DNA of 64,000 nt from Reclinomonas americana ATCC 50394. Taxonomy: Eukaryota; Jakobida; Jakobea; Jakobida. Location: contig PS015054.1 of assembly GCA_048213135.1 (NCBI GenBank), positions 257,812 through 321,811 of the forward strand, given 5' to 3'. The first letter of the stretch is position 1, and each line of letters opens with the position of its first letter. This document shows, piece by piece, positions 44,501 to 55,216 of the stretch. The notes beneath the pieces are model-generated. The model searched no databases, was not told where the DNA came from, and saw nothing but the letters and a program-made list of their open reading frames with translations. The translations under genes and the position numbers were made by a program.

Positions 44501-45096
44501 GCAACTGGATGGCGCCCTGCCGCCAGCTGCTGCTGCCGCCAACCAATTGCATCGTGCTGCTGGCACCGGCACTGCTGCTGCTGTCTATGGTAGTCGCCGT
44601 GGCAGAGCTGGCGACAGCAGCGGTCACAACTGTGGAGGAGGCCATCACCGGCACCACCGCAGTGGGCGGAGATTCCGTGTGCGACAACAATGCTCGATCG
44701 CGAGTGGGTGTGCCAGTATCTAGATCTCACAGCGATCAGCGAGACCCTTGGATGTTGCCATTGTCTGAGTATGTGTGTATGTATGTGCACGCAACTCAGA
44801 GTGGCGATGGAGGGCACAGAGGCAAATGCGTGACTGCCGGCCGCGGCACTGTCATGTTCGACGGTATCTCGGAGGCGATTCAGCAGCGGAGTGACAGTGG
44901 CACGCCATTCTTCGAGGTCGGCGACCCGATGCCGCAGCATCTGCAGTTCATCGGTCATGTCTACCAGCAGCTGCGGCTTACCGCTGCGCGGTCCGAGAGC
45001 GATGGGGAAGATTCGCTGCGTCCTGCGAGATGCAAGTATCGAAGGCGATCTCTGGTGCGCGCGGTCGGTAGGCGCAGCAAGAACTGTCCCCGACAT
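41564..45096 (-). CDS. ankyrin-repeat protein with C-terminal PH-like domain
   Basis: Seventeen exons close in phase into about 807 residues: 44796-45096, 43956-44692, 43784-43903, 43581-43677, 43340-43521, 43170-43262, 43086-43100, 42964-43024, 42818-42895, 42696-42760, 42556-42630, 42383-42498, 42239-42321, 42109-42144, 42000-42050, 41825-41938, 41564-41763. A short coiled coil (MTDELQMLRHRVADLEEWRA) and a disordered Ser/Thr/Asp region lead into ankyrin repeats: DALKAAAAAGDVSAVKQLLD, ALHSAAERKHAAVVDELLRG, SIAAAASNGDTDVLQRFLQH, SLLLSHGASTHIRDESDWTP, AIVNLLLLHGA. Then a PH-like domain: LLIVGPLEKKSTHDLG, WHTRHFGVLDLTDNVLYFFR, HPFSVLTIHV, DEWFAVLVQC. A lipid- or protein-binding adaptor is likely. 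The start is uncertain: ATG 45096 or 44958. The junction at 43956/43903 is the weakest. Exon 43086-43100 is only 15 nt. Confidence 0.8.
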
Positions 45097-45359
45097 CGCA
45101 CAATTGCGCCTGGCATTCACGGCCAGGCAAGTGGCTGCCTCTCGACGTCGACGTCGACATCATGAGAAATCACAAAATCCTCGGCCATTTCTGACTGCGC
45201 AACGCACCAAGATGCTACCTGCGTGCATCGCAAGCGCAGTTGCAGTGCACCTTGGCATGCATGCATGCGTGTGATTTTGTCCTGTGACCACGCGACCGTT
45301 GCGACGATTTCCATCATTCGTGGAGAAATCACACTTGCACCACTCCACACGTACACACC
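45097..45359. promoter_or_regulatory. divergent promoter region, ankyrin-PH / lectin-like gene
   Basis: 263 bp between the inferred divergent starts, with no assignable motif and no competing exon seen. A run of CGACGTCGACGTCGAC lies near 45150. Confidence 0.4.
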
Positions 45360-48300
45360 ATGTCGCGCAGCGTGCCCACCTGCCGCTCGGCCGTGACCCG
45401 ACTCTTCGCCTTTTGTTGTTTTCTGATCGCCATCGGTAATGCGCTGGTGTCTCACTCACTTGTACATACCTGTTGCTGAACGAGTGTGTTCTCTCACAGG
45501 CCTGCTGATTAACGATGCCTCGGCTAATCTGGCCAACTTCACGCGATCTCTGAGCATGAGCAACAGCAGTGGCACATACCCATTCATGCGCGCAGAGTAC
45601 CCTGGCACCCAGACCATCACACTCAATTCCACCAACAACATTTTCCAGTTCCTCACCAGCGATACTGTCACTCTTCAGTATGGCGTCAACTCGTGCGGAG
45701 GAGCGTCGAATATCGCCACCTCGAGCCCGACAGGCGGCGGTTCTTCACTGACTGTCACTCTGCCGACCAACCTTGCCGCCGGCTTCTACTCCGTGTGGTG
45801 CGACAGCTCATCACTCTCCCCCCTCCTCTCTCTCTGCTGGAAAGGTGGTCTCACTCCCCTCCCACCATGACACGCAGCTGGAACGGCAACAATACCGTGG
45901 GATCTGGACCGCTGTGGATCAGTGAGTGACCATCCCATGCGAGTTCGTCTGGACGCACAACTCTTTTTTTGACACACACTCGGCACAGATGCCACCACGC
46001 AGAGCTTCACCATCTCTCCGGCCACCATCATTGCCGAGACAGGAACGAACTCCATGACGATCACGGGAGAGGGTCTGACGATCAATGACCAGATCTTGCT
46101 GGAGCTCGGCACCACGTGCAGCTTCAGCTCGTCTACCGCGCGCCGTGTGACCATGGATCCGGGCGCGTACGTGCAAAAGACCATTGGTGGCAGCAACGGC
46201 GCCCGCACTCTTGTCGGCTACATGCCCATCGACCTGGCAGCCGGCACCTATGCCGTGTGGTGAGCGAAATCAATCAAAAACGAATAGACGCACTCGGGGT
46301 TCAGATGCTAAATACGTCTCGCACAGCGTCGAGTACGCCAACAATGACCCTACTCCGTCGTGGAAGATCTTGCAGGTTGAAAGTCTGGCTCTCTACACTG
46401 TCGGTAAGAGAGAGCTTCGCCCCTCCAGTGGGCATCTGTTCTACATTTCTCAAATCCTTCCCAGTGCCCGACTTTGCCGGATTCTCGCCGACGAGTCGCA
46501 CAGTGGGTCAATCCATCACTGTGACCGGTCATGGGTTAACCATCAATGATATCGTCAACGTGGAGGCCGGTACGACATGTACGGCCGCCGGTGCCGGCAC
46601 GGCGTTAACCATTAGTACCATCAGAGGTGGCGCAGCGGGAGCCCGAGAGATCTACGGTCTCATCCCCAACTCGGTGGCCTCGGGTACCTACTCTGTCTGG
46701 TACGTGCAGCATTCCGTAGAACTACACACCTGCGCACTCTGTGACTCATGTGTATGCATGTGTACTGTGAGAATAGTATCAAATACGTCACGGCGTCCAC
46801 ATTTGTCAAGGTCGGCACCAGCCAGCTGCTCGTCACTGCAGGTGAGAAGCAAAGGTCGCTGCAGCTCCGTCTTGTTTAATCCATGCACACACACAATATC
46901 GTTGCAGCACCGGCACCGAGTCCGTCGGTGATCTCCGTCAAGGCTGGCGTGACGTCGCAGACTGTGGTGCTTACCACGATTGGCACAACGGTGTACACGT
47001 CGACATCGGCGCCGGCCACCACGTTCAGTCTGTTTGCCGAGTCCACGTGTACGGGAACGTCAACAACTACGTTGACCACAGCCACACTGGGAGCGGCAAA
47101 CGCGCTGACGCTGGTACTGAACACGAGTGCGGAAACAGCGGCTATTATTCGCTGGTTGTGCTTTGATGCCGACGGAGCCAGCACCTCTGCGTCCAACGTC
47201 GTCATCATGCCCATTCGCATCTGTTTCGTGCAACTTGTTGTATGTACTTGCTCCTCTTAATCCCTGTTACGTCACTCATGGCTCTTTTGATGGCACGCAG
47301 TCACGGCGACAAGCCTTGAACCGGCAACAATGACGCAGGGTCGCGCGACAACCTACCTCACCATGACCGGCACCAACTTCCTTGTGCCCAACGGAGGCGC
47401 CACGACGGGAACCAATCCGGCGTCGCCAGCCACTCCCGATGCGCCCTTCTTCCTGTCGCTGTCGGCAACATGTGCCACGGAGGACTACCTCGCCAATGCC
47501 AATTTTGCGCTCTACAAGACGTCATCGCTGGGTGAACACCTCATTTTCAGTGTCACTACGGCCACCGTTACGGCTGGCGCTTGCACAATGGCAGTGTCGC
47601 AGACGTACAATGTTTGTGGACGGTGCGAAACTCTCTCCGCCTCTTCTGTGTCTTTGGTGTGGAAAGAGAGACTCACCGCAGTGGCGCACAGATTCCAGGA
47701 TGGCACGTTTGTCACAATGGGTCCCACATTCACCGTGGTCAATCCACCGCTGCCGCTAGTGGCCTCCATGACGCCGATTGCCTTGTCACTTGGTGTGGCC
47801 ACGCAGTTGACGCTCATGGCAAGCAATCACGCCTTCACCAGCTGCTCCCGCTTCAAGCTCGTCGACTATGGTTCCGATTGTGCCACGGCCGCCAACTCTG
47901 GTGCGCGCGTGCTGTCACACCGCCCTTTTTTGCATTCTTTCTTCGCTCGTGCATTGCTCACCGGCAACTCTCCCAACCACAGCGGCCTTGTCGGTGACCT
48001 CGTACACTGCTGGCATTCTCGACGCATCGTCGTGCTTCGCCGAGTCTTCCGGGTGCGCAGTCTACACGATTTCAGTCACGGCTTCCACCGCAGCCAGCAC
48101 GCAGCTATGCGTGGCCACGACTCCAACAGACACATACACGTCTGTGGACGGCGAACTGATTACGGCCGGTGTCATGGTGCAGACTTCCAGTGTCGCCAGC
48201 TACTCGACGCCCACTGTTGCGTATTCTCTCCCTCCCCCCTCATCGATCTGGTTGATATCCCTCTATCATACACTCACCATGAAAAATCCCGCAGTTGGCG

Positions 48301-48956
48301 TCTGGCAGCGGCAGCCGCTCGGTCGATATTACGCACACTTTCCCGTTGGCGTTCCCCAGCATCCCGCGAGTGCTCTTCGGCGTCACACAGATGACCAACG
48401 GATCGCAGAGCGACACCAGGTTCCACTGCTCTCAGCCATCCATCACGGCAGCATCGTTGACCGTGCGCTGCACGACACTCGGAACCTCGCTGATCAGCAC
48501 ACTGACCACCAGTTCCGTGTGTGTGNNNNNNNNNNNNNNNNNNNNNNNNNNNNNNNNNNNNNNNNNNNNNNNNNNNNNNNNNNNNNNNNNNNNNNNNNNN
48601 NNNNNNNNNNNNNNNNNNNNNNNNNNNNNNNNNNNNNNNNNNNNNNNNNNNNNNNNNNNNNNNNNNNNNNNNNNNNNNNNNNNNNNNNNNNNNNNNNNNN
48701 NNNNNNNNNNNNNNNNNNNNNNNNNNNNNNNNNNNNNNNNNNNNNNNNNNNNNNNNNNNNNNNNNNNNNNNNNNNNNNNNNNNNNNNNNNNNNNNNNNNN
48801 NNNNNNNNNNNNNNNNNNNNNNNNNNNNNNNNNNNNNNNNNNNNNNNNNNNNNNNNNNNNNNNNNNNNNNNNNNNNNNNNNNNNNNNNNNNNNNNNNNNN
48901 NNNNNNNNNNNNNNNNNNNNNNNNNNNNNNNNNNNNNNNNNNNNNNNNNNNNNNNN

Positions 48957-49036
<80 letters not shown>

Positions 49037-49923
49037 GCTTGCCGTGCGCCCTTCGACATAGCCCGTCGTTGCTCACTTGTCCATCAGACTACCTGGCCGT
49101 GTACACGCGTCTCGGCACCGAGTACGCCTTTGATGGCCAAGTTATTGACATTAGCGGACCCAAGCAGTGGACAAACCTGGCCACCAACAAGAACGCCCAC
49201 ACAGTTGAGCTCCCACTCACTACTCGTCACAGAAAAACAGCAAGCTTGTTGTCTCACCCCAGTCGCCACATGCAGCGTCACATCCTCTCTCACGTGCTCC
49301 CGTTCCGCCGCGTGCCAGCCACCGTGGTCGCGCTGACCAGCCTCTCGTCGCTGCGCACGGGTAGTTCCTCGGGCGACATTCGCAGCGACTCGTTCGAGGT
49401 GTCGGTGTACTCGCGCAGCGAGGCCATGGCCAACCTGGATCTGGCCGTGCGCGGCGACTCGCGAGTGGAACGCATCGGCGTGCGGTACATGGCAGGAGCC
49501 GCCTTGACGGCCTCCAGCACGCTGAACTCACAGAGTGGATACATGGTGCTGAGCGGCGGTGAGTGCTACTTGCTTGTTGTCTCTGCGCATGCTGGACGAG
49601 GCGCACTGATTCTTGTCGCTGCAGAGACCACTCATGTGGCGAATGCGGCCGTGGCGGTGTCCTTGTTGGTCACTGATGCCGAGAACGGCTTCCTCAACAC
49701 GGAATTCTACTTTGCTGCGTTCCTGCGCGGCTGGAAGACATCCTCGACCGTCACCGGCGCCGTCAACCCGTCGGCCTACGCCGCCAATGTCGTTCCCGCG
49801 CAAGGCCTGGCCCCGCTTGCCTCCTCCTACGGTCAGCTCACCATCACACCCGGCAGTGGTGCCAGCGTTGCGGAGACCTACGTGTCGTGGATCATTATCG
49901 GAAGACCAGCACCGGTCCCGTAA
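45360..49923 (+). CDS. secreted modular protein with repeated beta modules and H-type-lectin-like domain
   Basis: About fifteen exons: 45360-45435, 45500-45797, 45878-45921, 45989-46259, 46327-46403, 46465-46699, 46777-46841, 46908-47222, 47301-47622, 47692-47900, 47983-48215, 48295-48516, gap, 49088-49203, 49276-49558, 49625-49923. Residues 1-26 are a signal peptide (TRLFAFCCFLIAIG). Then Thr/Ser/Gly-rich modules resembling IPT/TIG or Ig-like beta sandwiches: SMTITGEGLTINDQILLELG and SITVTGHGLTINDIVNVEAG are clear copies, each ending GTYAVC or GTYSVC. Exon 48295-48516 (ITHTFPLAFPSIPRVLFGVT) resembles the H-type lectin (discoidin) fold, as may the C-terminal VPATVVALTSLSSL and ETYVSWIIIG parts. 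Expected at the cell surface or secreted, possibly carbohydrate-binding. The intron after 48516 contains the assembly gap, so an exon may be missing and phase there is unproven. Confidence 0.75.
48526..48956. other. assembly gap (431 N)
   Basis: 431 undetermined bases inside the lectin-like gene, flanked by GTGTGTGTG on the left and a long (TG)n on the right. The gap is probably an unresolved TG microsatellite, though an exon could be lost. Confidence 0.99.
48957..49034. repeat. (TG)39 microsatellite
   Basis: 78 bases of perfect TG, continuous with the gap. Since the left edge of the gap is also (GT)n and the donor GTGTGT at 48517 starts the tract, almost the whole intron may be one TG repeat. 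Confidence 0.97.
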
Positions 49924-50142
49924 TCTGGCAGCCGGCGTGCAATGCGTGTCTTTGCTTATTATTTTTGCCCTCCGTCGTCTCCGGTCTCGAGACAAAAAAA
50001 TGAATGTGCCTGTTTCGTGAGCACGGTGGTGGTGGCGAGGGCGGGTCGCATTCAGGCCCGCGCGAGGTGCGAATCGAACTTTCCGGACATGCTCGATCAT
50101 CGCCTTCGTTTTTTGTCGTGTTGTGTGAGCAGAAACCACGCG

Positions 50143-52784
50143 ATGAGCTCACACATGGTCACCGATGTGCGCTCGCACGACTTGGCGGGTGAGCACCAGG
50201 AGCAACAACAACAGCAGCAAAAGACCGGCGAGAGCGCTGCTGTGCTCGTCACCGACAAGCAGCGATCAAATGCGAATTCCTCGCGATACGAGGTCCTCGA
50301 GTACATTTCCGAAGGTGAGATCGCATTCTCCTTCGCCTCCGTCGCAGTGCCTGTCACCACTGGGTGCACATCTTCTCTTTGCTGTGTGAGTGAGTGAGGT
50401 GGTTGCATTGCGTTGGCGTCGTTCACACCCAGATCTGGGTGTGATGATGATCGTCTTTCATGCATGCGACGAGAGAAGAACAGCGGGCCTTTTTCCGATG
50501 TCGGATTCACACACATCGCCTTCCTTCTACCTCTCCATCCTTCTGCCACCCCGCTCACCCGTGCACTGTGCAGGCACCTACGGCATTGTGGTCAAGGCCA
50601 TGGACTGTGCGACTCGCGAGGTGGTGGCCATCAAGCAACTGAAAGAGGCCGATCGTCGTTCCACTCCACACCCTCACCACCGACACCGTCGCGATCGGGA
50701 TCGGGAACGCGCTGCGCAGCACGCCGAGCGCGTGGCTCGCGAGTTCACCATTCTGCAGCAGCTGCAACGTTGCGCGCGCACGTGTGTGTGTGCTGATTCT
50801 TCTTTGAGCGTGTGTGCTGATGTGAGCGACAGATGACAATGTGGTGATGCTGAGGGACGTGTTTCGCCGCAAGGACCGCCTGCACATGGTGTTCGAGTAT
50901 GTGGATCGGAGGTGGCGTTTTCTTACCCTCGTGTTGTTATTGTTGCTGTGCCGGCTGCTCACCTTCTTTGGCATGCGCAGCCTGATGGACCTCCTGCGCA
51001 AGTACCCACAGGTGCCCCACTTCTCTCTCTCGCTCGCTCTCTCTCTCTTCGTCGTGCAATCCGGCATGCTGACTTGAACATGCAGGGTTTGCCTCTGGGT
51101 CGCGTGCGCCGGTACGTGAGGCACCTGCTGCAGGCGTTGGAGCACTGCCACAAGCACGGCATCGTGCATCGCGATGTCAAGCCGGAGAACGCACTCGTAT
51201 CGGTGGTCGGCGACACGCTCAAGCTGTGCGACTTTGGTTTTGCCAAAATGGATTCGTGGCCCAAGAGCTCCAACAAGGCCCGTCCACACACTGCGTACGT
51301 GGCTACTCGGTGGTATCGCGCTCCGGAAATCCTTCTCAAGTGCGTGAATGATGCATACGTACACTCGCTCGCTCGCCCGCCGGCGACTAAACAATTCTCA
51401 CCAGTGACCAATACGGGCCCGCGGTCGACGTGTGGGCCGCCGGCTGCGTCATGGCAGAGGTGTGTGTACGCGTGCAGCACACACAAAAGACTGTCCACGG
51501 TTCTCACCACCTCCTCGTGGATCACAGCTGCTGGATGGCAGACCACTCTTCCCCGGCGACTCCTCCATCGACCAGCTGTACTGCATTCAGCGAATGCTCG
51601 GACCACTGACATCACGTCAACTGGATCAGTTCCACGCCCACCCAGCGTACTCGCGCTACACTTTCGGCGACATGCGACGACCCGTCACACTGGCACACCG
51701 GTTCCGCGACAAGCTCAACAAGGAGGGCATCGATTTGCTGGAAGGCCTGTTGTCTCTCGATCCACAGCGACGCCTGACGGCCACCGAGGCACTGGAGCAT
51801 CCGTTCTTTGCCGACGACCACCTGCCAGCGGTGCACCAGCGCTCGTGCAAGATCCATCCCGTGTCGTGGACGTCGCCACCTCAATTCGCACCACCACCGC
51901 CGCCACCACCGCCATCAACAACGACAACCACCACCGCTGCACACCACCACGGTCAGGCACCGTTCCGCCGTCGCTTGTCGCCGCGGCAATCGGACTTTGC
52001 CACCGCGGAAACGGCTTTGACGACGGTCGCGGACAACACCGCCACTTCCGGGTTTCGTGTGGTGGTGGAATCGGTGCCGGCGGCGGGCAGCGGAGTGTCG
52101 CGATCCTTGGATGCGGTGATGCCGGGCCAGCTGATGACATTGCGACCGACTCCGCCCTCCACTCGCACCACTCTGTCGCTGCTGCCGGAGGTGGCCGCCT
52201 CGCGTGCTCGCCGCGCAGGCGCCACTGCCCACCAGAATGCCGCCATGGCCGCGACTGGAGCAGCAGCTGCCGCCGCGGCCCTGCACCACATTCAGTCGTG
52301 GTGCCCGATCTCGTCGAGCACGCTGGCCTCGCAGCCGGCGCCGATGATGACAGCAGTCGCGCCCTCCGGCACCGTGCACGTGCGTCGTCACCTGGCACAC
52401 ATGGCGCCACTGGTGACGACCGTCGTCGCCGGCGGCTACTACAGCGACAGCCGATCGTCCGAGTACGGCAGCTCCGACGACGACAATCTTACTCACGCGC
52501 CCTCACTGCTGATGCGCGACGAGGAGAATGCCCTGCCGGTGCCACTCAACAATGCCTTGTGAGTCGTTCTGCGTCGTCGCTCGGACTTGCACCGTTCGTC
52601 AGCCCACTCATGATCACTCCCTCACAGGACCAAGCACAAGTCAATGCCGCAGATGATCGGCAAGGGCGCCGCACCACCATCGTGGCTGCCACCACTGACG
52701 TTGCCGCCGCCCGTCGGAACCTCGTGCTCGATGCCGGCGAGCCCACGGGCCGCCGCAGCATACGCACCACACACGGTGCGATGA
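50143..52784 (+). CDS. CDKL-like CMGC protein kinase with long Pro/Ser/Ala-rich tail
   Basis: Eight exons (50143-50314, 50574-50768, 50833-50911, 50981-51011, 51086-51339, 51405-51459, 51528-52558, 52628-52784) join in phase into 657 residues. Kinase landmarks are intact: YEVLEYISEGTYGIVVKA (Gly loop), VVAIKQLKEAD (catalytic Lys), GIVHRDVKPENALV, LKLCDFGFAKMD, HTAYVATRWYRAPEI with a TAY activation motif, and YGPAVDVWAAGCVMAE. RWYRAPE and the TxY loop place it in the CMGC group, closest to CDKL kinases. A His/Arg-rich insert lies before the alpha-C helix. The kinase ends near residue 350 (LTATEALEHPFF); the remaining ~300 residues are Pro, Thr and Ala-rich and disordered, as in CDKL5. Intron 1 is 259 nt. 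Confidence 0.92.
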
Positions 52785-52964
52785 CGATCCTGCAGCGGTG
52801 ATGCGCGTGCGTGCACACTCAATGGCCGCAGCGTGCGTCCACGCCTGTACACTATCGTTCCTTTTTTTGTTTGTTTATTATTCACGGAAACTGCTGTAAA
52901 GAGAGGAAAACTTGTTTTGCTTCATATGCATCGAAGCGTCGACTTCAAAGTCCTCTCAAGCGAA

Positions 52965-55169
52965 ATGTCGGAGCCAGGAGGCGGTGGTAGCGATGCACCC
53001 CCGGCTGCAGCAGCAGTCGAGGCGCCTGCACCTCCGTCTTCTTCGTCCGAGCCCGCCGCACCTGCTGCGGTACCGGCAGCGCCGGAGGTGCTGACTGGCG
53101 GCAAAGTTGAGTGGTCATTGCCACTTGCACACACACACTCTCTCTCCCTCTTTCCCTTCTCACTCCCCTCGTCGCTCTCTCGTTGACTCATACACACACA
53201 TCTCCCTGACTCATGCACACTCGCTGCACATGGTGCATCATCCACACACACTTGTCCTCGAACACGCACGCACACACTCATTCTCTCTTCCTCTCGCACG
53301 CAGTTCCTGGCCAGCTTGGACTCGCCAGTGCAATTCTTTCGCGGTGACAACGAACAGCTGGAACAGCGACTTGCGCTCCTGCTGCAAGTGTTGAATCACG
53401 CAGAACACTTGTCCGCCGCCGAGCATCGCGCCCTGGCCACTCTCTTGTTGCCACTGAGCACCGAGTGGCGCAGCTTGCGTGCAGAGGGCAAGAGTGCTCG
53501 TCGAGGTGCGCATGCGCGCACACACATATACACAAACAATGTGCAGGAGGAATACTGATTGGTGTTGGTGATGAAATAGATGCTCTGCCAGTGCTGGGTG
53601 TTGTCGGTGACTACTTCATGTCGCGTGTGCGTCACTGCTGTGAGGCTGGCGAGCGGGAGCAGTGGGACGACGAGTGCTCGTGGACGCTTCGTGTGGCGGC
53701 GGCGCAGGTGCTGGGCGTGCGACTCAGCAGCCCGGCAGTGACATTTTCCGACGCCTGCAAGGCTGCGGCGGAGCTATTTGTGTTTCCTGTGGATCCAGCC
53801 GATCGCCGCCTGCTGGAGACGCATCGTGCGAGCGGAGTGACGAATACGGAGAGTTGCGCGCGCACTCGTGTGTGTACATGAGAGCGATGGTTGTTGTTTC
53901 CGTGGCTCACTGCAGCGTGTGCAGGCGATCGATTTGTGGAGAATGCCATTCGCAGTTTGCTCGCCCCGCCCCGTTCCTCTGGTGGGCCTCCACCGTTCCC
54001 AGCATCTGGATCGGCAACGGGCTCCTCGTCCTCTTCGTCTTCTTCCTCTTCCTCCTCCACCGCGTCGTCGACAACAACGACAGCAGCGGCGTCGGCGGCG
54101 TCAACAACAGATGCACCGCCGTCCATCGACGAGTTGTACCTGTCGCTCATGTTGCAGGAGCGCGACGCAGTGACGGCGTTCCTGCAGGCCTCGCGCATCT
54201 TCCTTCTCGGAGTGGACACGGCCGTCGCCGCCGATTTGAACTTTGTTGCCGATGTCATTCTTTACTGCAAGGACTACTTTGATCATCGTTTCGTGCCGTC
54301 ACTCTCTATCCCTCTCTCTCTCTCTCTCTGTGTCCATCTCATGCCTCTTGCGGCAGGTAACGAGGGGAGCGTGCAAGCAGTGCGCGCCCTGGTCGATGCC
54401 CTCTTTGAGGATCCCCTCATTGTTCTGTGCTTTGAGGCGCAAACTGCCGAGGCTGTCGAGACGGTTCGGGCACGCCACGAGTCATCCCTCTCTTCTTGCT
54501 GTTGACGCACAGTTGTGTCGTGCGACCGCTGCAGGTGTTCGGTCGCATCAAGCAGATTGCCAGTGCCGCCACGGGCCTGGGAGCTGATGCCGCCTGCTTC
54601 TCCTTGCTCACGTTTGTGGCCGCTCGCTGCCTCAGCACGTATCTGATTACGTCGCCGCGCACCGAGGGCGATGACCCAGCGGATTCTGCCGCCGTGCAGC
54701 CGCCGTCGATATTTGAGAATCGCCTGCTGCACGTGTGCTACGATGCACTCATTGAGGCGCTGCGCCACATGCCGCGGGTGAGTTGACACTCCATCCATTT
54801 ACGCCCACCGCCCCCTCCTCATGATCACCACTAACTTGCTGTACGAAAGCAGCAGCCGTCGCAGATGATGGAGGAACTGGCTGCGGCCATGTGCACGGAT
54901 ACGCATTCGCTGTTCGACATTGCCGTCCACATTTATTTGCGCTCGGTTCTTGACGCATCGCAGTCGGTACCCGCCGCACCACCGGCCCCTGTTGCCGCAG
55001 CACCGGCCGCCACAGTCGCTGCAGTAGCACCCGCGGCACCGCCGGCTCCTGTCGCTGCAGCGGCAGCAGCACCATCCGCTGCGGCGCCAGTTGCTCCCCC
55101 GGACGTGGTGGCCATCTCCGAAGCCAGTTGCGACCACGCTCATTTTTTGTCTTCCGCCTCGGCACTTCT

Positions 55170-55216
<47 letters not shown>

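Noticed and set aside
48295-49923. A single open frame spanning the gap
   Set aside because: It is held open only by undetermined bases and a TG repeat read as Cys-Val; the splice-based exon model was used instead.
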